This document shows positions 10,298 to 17,911 of a stretch of DNA of 28,442 nucleotides, in pieces (the first letter of the stretch is position 1; every line of letters begins with the position of its first letter). Where the stretch lies: positions 1-28,442 of the forward strand of contig JASGEH010000064.1 in the NCBI GenBank assembly GCA_047606565.1, given 5' to 3'. The notes under the pieces were generated by a model. That model had not been told where the DNA came from and did not search any database. It worked only from the letters and a program-made list of their open reading frames with translations. The position numbers and the translations under genes were made by a program. This DNA comes from Comamonas_F sp047606565. GTDB taxonomy: Bacteria; Pseudomonadota; Gammaproteobacteria; Burkholderiales; Burkholderiaceae_C.

Positions 10298-11065
10298 ATG
10301 GCCAAGATTTTCTGTATAGCCAACCAAAAAGGCGGCGTGGGCAAGACCACCACCGCGGTCAATCTCAGCGCCGGGCTGGCCAAGGTGGGGCAGCGCGTGC
10401 TGCTGGTCGACCTCGACCCGCAGGGCAACGCCACCATGGGCTCGGGCGCGGACAAGCGCACCCTCACGCATACCGTCTACGACGTGCTGCTGCGCAGCGC
10501 GACGGTGGCGCAGGCCCGCGTCGCCTGCGAGAAAAGCGGCTATGACGTGCTGGGGGCCAACCGCGAGTTGTCGGGCGCCGAGGTGGAATTGGTGGGCCTG
10601 GACGAGCGCGAAACCCGCCTGCGCGACGCGCTCGCCGCTGTCGATGGCGAGTACGACGTCGTGCTCATCGACTGCCCGCCCTCGCTGTCCATGCTCACGC
10701 TCAACGGCCTGTGCAGCGCCCATGGCGTGATCGTGCCCATGCAGTGCGAGTACTTCGCCCTCGAAGGGCTGTCCGACCTCGTCAACACCATCAAGCAGGT
10801 GCACGCCAACCTCAACCGTAAGCTGCAGGTCATCGGCCTGCTGCGCATCATGTTCGACCCCCGCATCACCTTGCAGAACCAGGTCAGCGACCAGCTCAAG
10901 GACCACTTTGGCGACAAGGTGTTCAATACCGTCATTCCGCGCAACGTGCGTCTGGCCGAGGCGCCCAGCTACGGGCTGCCCGGGGTCGTCTTCGATCCGG
11001 GCTCGCGCGGCGCCAAGGCTTTCGTCGCCTTCGCCGAGGAACTGGTCGCGCGCATCCGGGCCTGA
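10298..11065 (+). CDS. parA: Chromosome partitioning ATPase ParA (Soj)
   Basis: A 255-residue deviant-Walker ATPase that binds DNA non-specifically as an ATP dimer and positions ParB-parS complexes. Deviant Walker A is KGGVGKTT (11-18) with both the signature Lys11 and Lys16. LLVDLDPQGNATMGSG is the A' motif, and VVLIDCPPSLSMLTLNGL contains Walker B. RIMFDPRITLQNQV and FNTVIPRNVRLAEAPSYGLPG are typical of chromosomal ParA/Soj proteins, and the length fits the family. A GAGAAGG lies about 11 bases before the ATG. It is separated from parB by a small hydrolase gene. Confidence 0.97.
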   Translation: MAKIFCIANQKGGVGKTTTAVNLSAGLAKVGQRVLLVDLDPQGNATMGSGADKRTLTHTVYDVLLRSATVAQARVACEKSGYDVLGANRELSGAEVELVGLDERETRLRDALAAVDGEYDVVLIDCPPSLSMLTLNGLCSAHGVIVPMQCEYFALEGLSDLVNTIKQVHANLNRKLQVIGLLRIMFDPRITLQNQVSDQLKDHFGDKVFNTVIPRNVRLAEAPSYGLPGVVFDPGSRGAKAFVAFAEELVARIRA

Positions 11066-11084
11066 GGGCCGGGTGGGATACGGC

Positions 11085-11675
11085 ATGAATCCGCGCAACG
11101 TCCTCCTCCTGCCCGGCTGGCGCAACAGCGGGGCCGATCATTGGCAAAGCCGCTGGCAGGCCCTGCATGGCTACATCCGCGTCGAGCAGCACGACTGGGA
11201 CCGGCCGCTGCGCGGCGACTGGCAGATCCAGCTCGAAGAAGCCGTGCTGGCCGCGCCGCCGGGCCCGGTGGTGTTGGTCGCCCACAGCCTGGGCTGCGCC
11301 CTGGTGGCCGCCTGGGCGTCGCACAGCCGCCAGGCCCACCGTGTCCAGGCCGCGCTGCTGGTGGCCCCGCCCGACACCAGCCAGGACGGACTGCGCGGCC
11401 CCTTGCCGACCTGGCATCCGCTAGTCCGCCAGCCCTTGCCCTTCGGCCCCGGGCGCAGCATGGTTCTGGCCAGCGACGACGATCCCTACTGCAGCCCCGA
11501 ACTCGCGCAAGCGCTGGCGCGCGACTGGGGCGCGGGGTTCGCGCTGTACGCCGGCCTGGGCCACATCAATGCAGACAGCGGCCTGGGCGATTGGCCGCAG
11601 GGACACGCCGTGCTGGAACGACTGCTGGCCCTGGCGGGAACGGGTGCGGAGCCCGGTCCGGGTGCAGAGGCGTGA
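11085..11675 (+). CDS. RBBP9/YdeN-type serine hydrolase (alpha/beta hydrolase)
   Basis: A 196-residue small alpha/beta hydrolase of the RBBP9/YdeN (DUF1749-like, 'serine hydrolase family') type. The N-terminal VLLLPGWRNSGADHWQSRW is the signature of this family. The nucleophile is Ser68 in VAHSLGC; SDDDPYCS carries the likely acid, Asp133, and GLGHIN the His160. The natural substrate is unknown for bacterial members. The length fits the family (about 180-200). It begins 19 bases after the parA stop and is followed by parS site 4 and parB, so it is embedded in the par operon. No functional link to partition is known to me. The C-terminal tail after residue 185 is low-complexity. Confidence 0.88.
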   Translation: MNPRNVLLLPGWRNSGADHWQSRWQALHGYIRVEQHDWDRPLRGDWQIQLEEAVLAAPPGPVVLVAHSLGCALVAAWASHSRQAHRVQAALLVAPPDTSQDGLRGPLPTWHPLVRQPLPFGPGRSMVLASDDDPYCSPELAQALARDWGAGFALYAGLGHINADSGLGDWPQGHAVLERLLALAGTGAEPGPGAEA

Positions 11676-11719
11676 CGCACCCTGCCGCATCGGCACGACC
11701 CGGCCCGCATGGCCGGCCG

Positions 11720-11735
11720 TGTTTCACGTGAAACA
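11720..11735. promoter_or_regulatory. parS: parS site 4, perfect consensus, upstream of parB
   Basis: TGTTTCACGTGAAACA matches the 16-base consensus exactly and ends 20 bases before the parB ATG. Binding by ParB here could both nucleate the partition complex and repress parB expression. Confidence 0.95.
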
Positions 11736-11755
11736 ACACACAGGATTTGAAAGAC

Positions 11756-12784
11756 ATGGCATCGACTCCCAAGACCTCCGCCGCCAGGACGCCGGCCAAA
11801 ACGGCTGAGAAAACACCGGCCAAGGCTGCTGTCAAGGCAGCGCCGGCCAAGGCCGCCGCCGTCGCCAATAAAAAGCCCAAGGGCCTGGGCCGTGGACTGG
11901 AGGCCCTGCTGGGCCCCAAGATCACCGACATGGAGAGTGACCGCACGCCCGGGCCGGTGGCGGGCGCGCCGAGCGCGCTGGCGCTCGACCAGATGGTGCC
12001 GGGCGTCTACCAGCCGCGCACGCGCATGGACGAAGGCGCGCTCTACGAGCTGGCTGAAAGCATCAAGGCGCAGGGCATCATGCAGCCCATCCTGGTGCGC
12101 AAGCTGGCCCAGGGCGAGCAGGCCGGCAAGTACGAGATCATCGCCGGCGAGCGGCGTTTCCGCGCCGCGCGCATCGCCGGGCTCAAGGAAGTGCCGGTGC
12201 TGGTGCGCGAGGTGGCCGACGAGGCCGCCGCCGCCATGGCGCTGATCGAGAACATCCAGCGCGAGGATCTCAACCCGCTGGAAGAGGCGCAGGGCATCCA
12301 GCGCCTGGTCAAGGAGTTCGGCCTCACGCACGAACAGGCCGCGCAGGCCGTGGGCCGCTCGCGCAGCGCCGCCAGCAACCTGCTGCGCCTGCTCAACCTG
12401 GCCGATCCGGTGCAGACCATGCTCATGGCCGGCGACATCGACATGGGCCATGCGCGCGCGCTGCTGAGCCTGCCGCGCGCCCAGCAGATCACGGCGGGCA
12501 ACCAGATCATCGGCAAGAAGCTGTCGGTGCGCGAGGCCGAAAGCCTGGTCAAGCGCATCGCCCAGGAAGACGGCGCGCCCGCTGCCCGCACCAAGTCCGA
12601 AGGCAAGTCGCGCGACGTGCTGCGGGTCGAGGAAGAGCTGGCCGACCTGCTGACCGCCGAGGTCGAGATCCGCGTCAAGAAGCGCGTCAAGCGCCATGGG
12701 CAAGTGCACGAGACGGGTGAGCTGGCGATCGCCTTTGCTTCGCTGGAAGAACTCAATGGTCTGATCGAGCGGCTGCGGGGATGA
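11756..12784 (+). CDS. parB: Chromosome partitioning protein ParB (Spo0J)
   Basis: A 342-residue ParB CTPase that loads on parS and slides outward. Domains in order are: a Lys/Ala/Pro-rich tail (about 1-42); the ParA-stimulating motif KGLGRGLEALLG (42-53); the CTP-binding region with YELAESIKAQGIMQPILV and GERRFRA (131-137); LIENIQREDLNPLEEA; the helix-turn-helix LTHEQAAQAVGRSRSAASNLLRLL (about 190-213) that reads parS; a linker; and the C-terminal dimerisation domain ending LEELNGLIERLRG. The tail before GLGRGL is unusually long, since most relatives have only a few residues there. The ATG at 11756 is the best start; an in-frame TTG at 11747 would add only three residues, and no internal Met occurs before residue 59. 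AGGA lies about 10 bases upstream. Confidence 0.97.
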   Translation: MASTPKTSAARTPAKTAEKTPAKAAVKAAPAKAAAVANKKPKGLGRGLEALLGPKITDMESDRTPGPVAGAPSALALDQMVPGVYQPRTRMDEGALYELAESIKAQGIMQPILVRKLAQGEQAGKYEIIAGERRFRAARIAGLKEVPVLVREVADEAAAAMALIENIQREDLNPLEEAQGIQRLVKEFGLTHEQAAQAVGRSRSAASNLLRLLNLADPVQTMLMAGDIDMGHARALLSLPRAQQITAGNQIIGKKLSVREAESLVKRIAQEDGAPAARTKSEGKSRDVLRVEEELADLLTAEVEIRVKKRVKRHGQVHETGELAIAFASLEELNGLIERLRG

Positions 12785-12828
12785 GGCGGCCGCGTGCAAA
12801 CAGTGATGCAAAGACGTTGAACACGTTC

Positions 12829-12834
12829 TAAACT
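12829..12834 (+). promoter_or_regulatory. Possible -10 element TAAACT before the protease gene
   Basis: This is the third copy of TAAACT in a pre-gene position, 47 bases before the chosen protease start. TTGAAC occurs at 12817-12822 but is only 6 bases upstream, too close to act as its -35. Confidence 0.3.
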
Positions 12835-12880
12835 CGAACCGAGTCTTGGAATGGCCGCGCACGGGGGAGGGGCGACACCG

Positions 12881-13669
12881 ATGGACCTCATGGATGGGAT
12901 GTTGAGCTGGGCGGTCCGCGCCGCGTGCATGCTGGTGTTGGTGTGCGCTCATGGGCCGGCCAGCGCCATCGTTGGTGGTCGGCTGGTGGCGGCCGGCGAG
13001 GATCGCGCGGCATGGGTCGTGGCGATCCATAAGTCGGGTTTCCTGCGCTTCTTTGGCGAGCGGGATTGCACGGGGGTGTTCATTGCGCCGCATGCGGTCC
13101 TGACGGCCGCGCATTGCGTCAGCGGCACCGGCACCGACGGCGCGGCCGTCAGCATCCGCATCGGTGGAATCCGGCCCAGCCATGAATCGCGCAGCATGCG
13201 CGTGGATCGCGTGGTGATCCATCCGGGCTATGCCCAGCCCGAAGAGGGCCTGGGGCGCCATGACGTGGCCCTGCTGAGGACGGTGGAGCCGAAGCCAGCC
13301 GGCATCCGGATGTTCACGGTCAACGAAGATCGCCAGCCGCTGGCTCTGCCGCACACGTATGCGGTGCTGGGCTACGGTGCGGACGAAGCGGTGACAGGCG
13401 CCTTTGGCCTTGGCGTGCTGCGCATCGCCGAGACCTCCATCACCCGCGAATACAAGACCCTGCTGGAGTCCGACCAGCGTGCGGGCGGCATTTGCAGAGG
13501 CGACTCGGGCGGGCCGCTGGTCGAGATCAGGGGCGCTGAACTGGTCAGCATCGGCATCAGCCATGCCATTGGCCAAGGACCGAATCCGGATCGCTGCCGC
13601 AATCAGGGGTTCTACATGAAGACCTCGGCCTATGCGGACTGGATCGCGCGGGTCGTCGCCACGTTCTGA
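12881..13669 (+). CDS. Secreted trypsin-fold (S1 family) serine protease
   Basis: A 262-residue S1-family protease with an N-terminal signal peptide (hydrophobic stretch about 8-23, ending GPASA). The catalytic triad is His78 in LTAAHCV, Asp128 in RHDVALLR and Ser209 in CRGDSGGPLV. Cysteines 63/79 and 205/239 match two conserved S1 disulfides. The mature chain would begin IVGG directly after the ASA cleavage site. The residue six before the catalytic serine (chymotrypsin position 189) is Gly203, not Asp, which argues against trypsin-like Arg/Lys preference. I chose the ATG at 12881 because AGGGG lies 8 bases upstream; ATG 12851 would add 10 residues before the signal peptide. It stands alone and ends 66 bases from the convergent copD-like gene. 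The target is unknown. Confidence 0.9.
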   Translation: MDLMDGMLSWAVRAACMLVLVCAHGPASAIVGGRLVAAGEDRAAWVVAIHKSGFLRFFGERDCTGVFIAPHAVLTAAHCVSGTGTDGAAVSIRIGGIRPSHESRSMRVDRVVIHPGYAQPEEGLGRHDVALLRTVEPKPAGIRMFTVNEDRQPLALPHTYAVLGYGADEAVTGAFGLGVLRIAETSITREYKTLLESDQRAGGICRGDSGGPLVEIRGAELVSIGISHAIGQGPNPDRCRNQGFYMKTSAYADWIARVVATF

Positions 13670-13735
13670 TTCAACACGTTCTGAGCGACCGGGGTCCGCG
13701 CGCCGTAGTCGCCGGGCTTGCTGTCGTGGCGGCCC

Positions 13736-15703
13736 TCAATGCGCGTGGCCGCGTGGCATGCCGGCCGGCAGGGGCTGGGCCTGGATCTCGCGCAGCGCGC
13801 GGGCTTGTTCGGTGCCACCGGGCCGGTCGGCAGCGGGCCAGAACAGGCGCAGCCAGCCGTTGGCGTCGACCACGATTTCGCTGCCGTCGAAATGCCGGGG
13901 ATCCTGCCCGGCGACCGTGGCGTAGGCCACCCAGGCCGCGCCGCTGGCCTGGCAGACGCCGGGGGGCCATGTGCTGGCGCCGTCGGGCGCCGGTGCTTCG
14001 GGGTGCAGCACGATGAGTGTCTGCGGTAGGCCGGGGATGGCCGGTGCGGCCAGCCACGAGGCGCGGCTATCGGTCTGGGCCTGGGCCACGATGCGCAGCA
14101 CGCGCCCGCGCAAGGCGTCCAAGGGGATCGCCGGGCCGCCGCAGTCCAGCGTCAGTCCCGGCGCGGGAAAGGCGCCGCGCCAGTGGCCCCGTGCATCGCT
14201 GGTGGAAAGCGCTCGCGCGGCCACGCGGGCGCGGAAGTAGTCGATCAACGCCCAGCGCTGGTCGGGGTCGAGCGCGGCGATGTAGCCCGGCGCGAAGGGG
14301 CTGTGGCCGATGCGGTCGAACACCGCCAGCAGCCAGCCATACAGGTCGCCGTCTTCGCGTCCCCAGGGGTTGTAGGGCGAGAGATCGGTGGCGTCGTCCT
14401 CGGGCGTGAAGCAGTCGATGCGGCAGTCGCGTGCAACCCGGGCGGCACCCTGGGCGATCGATTCGGCGCCGTAGCCGGTGGGCGAGTGCTGGTAGCTGCT
14501 GGGGTAGGCCGGCCGCAGCCACAGCCGGAGATTGGGCGGCTCGTGCGTGGCCGCGAGCACCGTGCAGCCCAGTGCGAGGGCCAGGCCCAGCGCCGCGCGT
14601 GCCGGCGCGCGCCGCCGCTGACGCAGCGCAGCCCAGAGGGCAGCCACGGCGGCCAGCGCTAGGGCGGCGAGGGCGGCCGCGTGCCAGAGTTCGTGCCGCG
14701 CGTAGGCACTGTCCCAGGCCGACGGATCGGGGCGCAGCGCGTAGGGCCACAGCGAGGGCTCGTGGCGCGCCGGCGGCAGGCCGGCCAGCACGCCGGCAAT
14801 GCCGAAGGTGGCCAGGCCCACGCCCAGCTCCAGCGCGATGCCGGCCAGCAGGCCGAGGCGGACCCTGGTCGCACCCTCGCGCAGCCGGGGCAGGAAGACC
14901 CAGCGGTGCAGGGCGGCCAGCCCCAGCAGCACCGCCGTCGCCGCCAGCTTGACCAGGGCGGCGCGGCCGTAGGCCGTGCCCAGCCAGGCACCCAGATCGG
15001 CAGGTGGCCCGACCCAGCGCAGGGCCTGCCAGAGCCCGCTGGCCAGCAGCAGCGCCACTCCCAGCGACGCGGCACGCGAGAAGGCCGCCAGCAGCCGCCC
15101 GGCGGCGGCCGGGTCCAGGCGGGCCACGGCCATCAACAGGCCCGGCAGCGCACCAATCCAGGCGCTGGCGACGACGACGTGCACGGCCAGCGCCAGCGCT
15201 GCGCTGCCGCCGTCCACGGCCGCGTGGCCGGCGTGGTATTGCTGCACCAGGGCGGCCGCGCCGACCGCTGCCAGGCCCGCCAGGGGCCATGGGGCGCGTT
15301 GTCGGGAGTGTCGGGGGTGCCGGGCCAGCCGGGCCGACAGCGCCAGCCAGGCGGCCAGCAGCAGGGCCCGCAAGATCCAGCCCCGGCCGAAGCCGGTGGC
15401 CGCAAGGGTGTCAACCACGGCCTGGAGCAGCCCGGCCGCATCGCTGGCATCGGAGAAGGCTTGGGCCTGTGCCAGTAGCCACAGGCCGTGGCCGCCCAGC
15501 GCCAGCCCGCCGGCGAGGGTGGCCGTGTGCAGCAGGCGGGATTCAAAGTCTGCCTGCCCCCACGGCGCATCGCCGCGCCAGGCCTGACGCGCCAACAGCG
15601 CCACCAGCACCAGGCCGAGTGCGGTAGCCAGCGCGGCCAGGCTGGCGGAGCGGGCAGCGGTGGTCAGCAGCAGGGGCGCCAGCTCGGTGGCGGCAGCGAC
15701 CAT
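13736..15703 (-). CDS. CopD-domain membrane protein with degenerate cytochrome c and thioredoxin-like C-terminal regions
   Basis: A 655-residue protein. Residues about 1-385 are hydrophobic with many predicted membrane segments and match the CopD copper-resistance type: YHAGHAA (157-162) and VHVVVASAWIGALPGLL (174-190) carry the conserved His and W-(I/L)-G motifs. A periplasmic segment follows (about 400-497: YPSSYQHSPTGYGAESIAQGA ... DQRWALIDYFRAR) with the frame of a cytochrome c domain seen in such fusions. However, the haem motif is replaced by C427-RID-C431-F, and the distal Met region reads FAPGY. The last about 150 residues resemble a thioredoxin/SCO-like fold, with CxxC absent. I start at ATG 15703 with GGGG 5 bases upstream; GTG 15709 is possible. 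The gene lies 21 bases downstream of a binding-protein gene on the same strand. It may be involved in copper handling, but redox function is doubtful. Confidence 0.78.
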   Translation of the reverse strand: MVAAATELAPLLLTTAARSASLAALATALGLVLVALLARQAWRGDAPWGQADFESRLLHTATLAGGLALGGHGLWLLAQAQAFSDASDAAGLLQAVVDTLAATGFGRGWILRALLLAAWLALSARLARHPRHSRQRAPWPLAGLAAVGAAALVQQYHAGHAAVDGGSAALALAVHVVVASAWIGALPGLLMAVARLDPAAAGRLLAAFSRAASLGVALLLASGLWQALRWVGPPADLGAWLGTAYGRAALVKLAATAVLLGLAALHRWVFLPRLREGATRVRLGLLAGIALELGVGLATFGIAGVLAGLPPARHEPSLWPYALRPDPSAWDSAYARHELWHAAALAALALAAVAALWAALRQRRRAPARAALGLALALGCTVLAATHEPPNLRLWLRPAYPSSYQHSPTGYGAESIAQGAARVARDCRIDCFTPEDDATDLSPYNPWGREDGDLYGWLLAVFDRIGHSPFAPGYIAALDPDQRWALIDYFRARVAARALSTSDARGHWRGAFPAPGLTLDCGGPAIPLDALRGRVLRIVAQAQTDSRASWLAAPAIPGLPQTLIVLHPEAPAPDGASTWPPGVCQASGAAWVAYATVAGQDPRHFDGSEIVVDANGWLRLFWPAADRPGGTEQARALREIQAQPLPAGMPRGHAH

Positions 15704-15724
15704 GCGCACCCCGTGAACAGGTTC

Positions 15725-16765
15725 TTAGGTGATGTCCACCACCACGCGGTCGGCGAAGCGCCGGCTGTCGGTGGTCGGCTTGATGACCTTCACCGTCTTG
15801 AGCTCCTCGGTGTAGTCGATGATCTCCTGGCGGAAATCACCGCCGATGGGGTGGCGGTGGTTGGTCAGCGCGCGCAGCATGCGGCCGAGGTCGGCCGGGT
15901 TCTGTTTGGGCGCGTACTGGGCATAGATCTGCGCGGCTTCGTCGGGGTTCTCGTGCGTCCACTGGGCGGCCTCGACCAGGGCATGGGTGGCAGCGATCGG
16001 CACCGCCTTGTTCTCGCGCCAGAGGCTGCCGCGCACGCCGATGATGCAGCAGGAGCGATCGGCGTACTCGGCGCTGACGTTGGTGACGACTTCCACCAGG
16101 CCATTGCGCTGCTTGAACAGGTAGGCCAGCGGGTCGCTGGTGCTGATCAGGTCGGCGTCGCCCTTGTCGATGGCCGCGCCCAGCAGGTCCTTGGGGAACT
16201 GGCGCCATTCGACGTCCTTGTTGGGGTCGATGCCGCGCTTGGCCAGCGCGATGGCGAAGAAATTGCGGTCGACCCCGGCGATGTCACCCACGCCGATGAT
16301 CTTGCCGCGCAAGTCCTCGAAGGTGTGCAGGTTGGCGCTGGGCTTGGCCAGCAGGTTCATGCAGCCGCCGTGGGTGGCGCCGGTGAGCTTGATGTCGAAA
16401 CCCGCCTCCAGCGGCTTGATCCAGCGCAGCGCCATGCCCAGCGCCACGTCCGAGTCGCCCGACGACAAGGCCTGCAGCAGCAGGTCGGTCGAGCCTTCCC
16501 AGCTGATGGTGTCGGCCTCGATGTCGTACTTGTCGAAGAAGCCCTTGTGCAGGGCCACCGGGACGGCGATGTGACACAAGGCCGTGGGCATCCAGGCCAG
16601 TTTGATGCGGCGCTTGCCGCCGCCAGCCTGCCCCTGGGCGTGACTGGCGCGGCTGGCCAGCAGGCCCAGGGGCAGGCTGGCGGCGGCCAGTGCCGTGCCG
16701 GCCAGCAGGCGCCGGCGTGCGAGGGGCCTGGCGGCGCCGGTGAAGGGGGAAATGGAATCGGTCAT
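15725..16765 (-). CDS. NitT/TauT-type ABC transporter substrate-binding protein
   Basis: A 346-residue periplasmic binding protein. The N-terminus contains PLARRRLLAGTALAAASLPLGLLA and ends SRASHA, a Tat-like signal peptide. The mature part has IKLAWMPTALCHIAVPVALHKGFF, ISWEGSTDLLLQALSSGDSDVALGMALRWI, LTGATHGGCMNLLAK and LRGKIIGVGDIAGVDRNFFAIAL, all typical of the SsuA/TauA/NrtA fold. The text differs clearly from the TauA and SsuA-type proteins elsewhere in this window, and the ligand is unknown. It has several cysteines (CHIA, GGCM, SCC), which is unusual for these proteins. The ATG at 16765 begins MTDSISPFTG; a longer frame adds 38 residues without signal-peptide logic. No strong ribosome site is visible. 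It is divergent from ssuC and 21 bases upstream of copD, with which it is probably co-transcribed. Confidence 0.85.
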   Translation of the reverse strand: MTDSISPFTGAARPLARRRLLAGTALAAASLPLGLLASRASHAQGQAGGGKRRIKLAWMPTALCHIAVPVALHKGFFDKYDIEADTISWEGSTDLLLQALSSGDSDVALGMALRWIKPLEAGFDIKLTGATHGGCMNLLAKPSANLHTFEDLRGKIIGVGDIAGVDRNFFAIALAKRGIDPNKDVEWRQFPKDLLGAAIDKGDADLISTSDPLAYLFKQRNGLVEVVTNVSAEYADRSCCIIGVRGSLWRENKAVPIAATHALVEAAQWTHENPDEAAQIYAQYAPKQNPADLGRMLRALTNHRHPIGGDFRQEIIDYTEELKTVKVIKPTTDSRRFADRVVVDIT

Positions 16766-16904
16766 GGGCAGTCGTTTTTCCAGGGAGGAAGACGTGGACG
16801 GCGCGTTCGCCGCGAGTGGCTTGCCGCGCATGCTAGCCAGCACCGCCGCCCTGGCGCTAGACCGATTGCGGATAAGCATGCGCGCGCAAATTCGTGCGTG
16901 GATT

Positions 16905-16980
16905 GCATATAGGACAGGCTTGGTTTTCGATTAAATACATGCATATTTCATATAAAAATTCATATTCATCATTTGCATGA
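16905..16980. promoter_or_regulatory. AT-rich divergent control region with TTCATAT direct repeats
   Basis: The gap 16766-17044 separates the minus-strand binding-protein gene from ssuC. About 16905-16980 is strongly AT-rich. It holds TTCATAT at 16947-16953 and again at 16959-16965 (12-base period), with a further TTCAT at 16965-16969. On the minus strand TATATG (16910-16905) with TTAATC 17 bases upstream is a possible promoter. The layout suggests control by a LysR-type sulfur regulator (CysB/Cbl/SsuR class), which is an inference. Confidence 0.5.
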
Positions 16981-17044
16981 GGAATGATTGCGTGGTCGAC
17001 TGCCGGTTTTGCCGCTCTTGCGGCCATCGACCCAAAGGCTTGAA

Positions 17045-17911
17045 TTGGCGACCCCTTATCGTTTTTCCCCTGCATCCGTGGCGCCGGAGGGCCGCGCAGC
17101 CGCTCGCCGGCCGGCTTGGGCGGGGAAGCCGCGCATCGGCGAGCGCGGTTTGCTGCTGCTGTCGTGGCTGGCGCCGCTGGCGCTGGTGCTGGCCTGGGAG
17201 TGGCTGGCGCGCACCGGCTGGCTGTCGCCCCAGGTGCTGCCCGCGCCCAGCCGGGTGGCGGCGACCGCCTGGCAGCTGGTGGAGGATGGCCGCCTGCTCT
17301 CCGACTTGGGCGTGAGCCTGCTGCGCGCGGCCGTGGGCTTCGTCATTGGTGGCGGCATCGGCTTCGCGCTGGGCACGGCGGTGGGCTTTTCGCGGCTGGC
17401 CGAGGCGCTGCTCGACCGCAGCATCCAGATGGTGCGCGCGATTCCCTTCCTGGCGCTGCTGCCGCTGGTCATCGTCTGGTTCGGCGTGGACGAGGGCGGC
17501 AAGATCTTCCTGGTCGCGCTGGGCGTGCTGTTCCCGATCTACATCAACACCGTGCTGGGCATCCGCCAGGTCGACCCCAAGCTGGTCGAGCTCGGCCGGG
17601 TGACGGGGCTGGGCACCTGGGCGCTGGTGCGCCGCGTGATCCTGCCCGGCGCCATGCCCTCCATCCTGGCCGGCGTGCGCTATGCGCTGGCAGTGGCCTG
17701 GCTGGCTCTGGTGGTGGCCGAGACCATCGCCACCACGCGCGGCATCGGCTTCCTGGCGATGGATGCGCGCGAGTTCCTGCAGACCGACGTGATCGTGCTG
17801 ACCATCGTCATCTATGCCGCCATCGGCGTGCTCTCCGACGCCGTGGCGCGCGCGCTGGAGCGGCGCTGGCTGGCCTGGCACCCGAACTACGCGAAAGGGG
17901 CGAAGCGATGA
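17045..17911 (+). CDS. ssuC: Alkanesulfonate-type ABC transporter permease SsuC
   Basis: A 288-residue inner-membrane permease of an aliphatic sulfonate importer. After a basic tail the first membrane segment is at about 37-52, followed by LSPQVLPAPSRVAATAW, DRSIQMVRAIPFLALLPLVIVWFGVDE, KIFLVALGVLFPIYINTVLGIR, and the EAA loop (about 182-205, RVTGLGTWALVRRVILPGAMP). FLAMDAREFLQTDVIVL and the C-terminal ERRWLAWHP follow. All match E. coli SsuC (263 residues) as I recall it. I chose TTG at 17045 because AAAGG lies 6 bases before it and no ATG is available; a TTG at 16988 would add 19 residues without a good ribosome site, so the start is uncertain. It overlaps ssuB by 4 bases (ATGA). No ssuD monooxygenase gene is adjacent. 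Confidence 0.86.
   Translation: MATPYRFSPASVAPEGRAAARRPAWAGKPRIGERGLLLLSWLAPLALVLAWEWLARTGWLSPQVLPAPSRVAATAWQLVEDGRLLSDLGVSLLRAAVGFVIGGGIGFALGTAVGFSRLAEALLDRSIQMVRAIPFLALLPLVIVWFGVDEGGKIFLVALGVLFPIYINTVLGIRQVDPKLVELGRVTGLGTWALVRRVILPGAMPSILAGVRYALAVAWLALVVAETIATTRGIGFLAMDAREFLQTDVIVLTIVIYAAIGVLSDAVARALERRWLAWHPNYAKGAKR

Noticed and set aside
12817..12834. TTGAAC paired with TAAACT as a sigma-70 promoter of the protease gene
   Set aside because: Only 6 bases separate them, instead of the 16-18 needed, so only the -10-like hexamer was kept, at low confidence.
11486..13576. A 696-codon minus-strand open frame across the hydrolase, parB and the protease
   Set aside because: It spans three recognisable plus-strand genes and has a low-complexity translation.
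13661..13686. Short repeated ACGTTCTGA around the protease stop codon
   Set aside because: It is only 9 bases, with no symmetry or T-run; probably chance or a tiny duplication.
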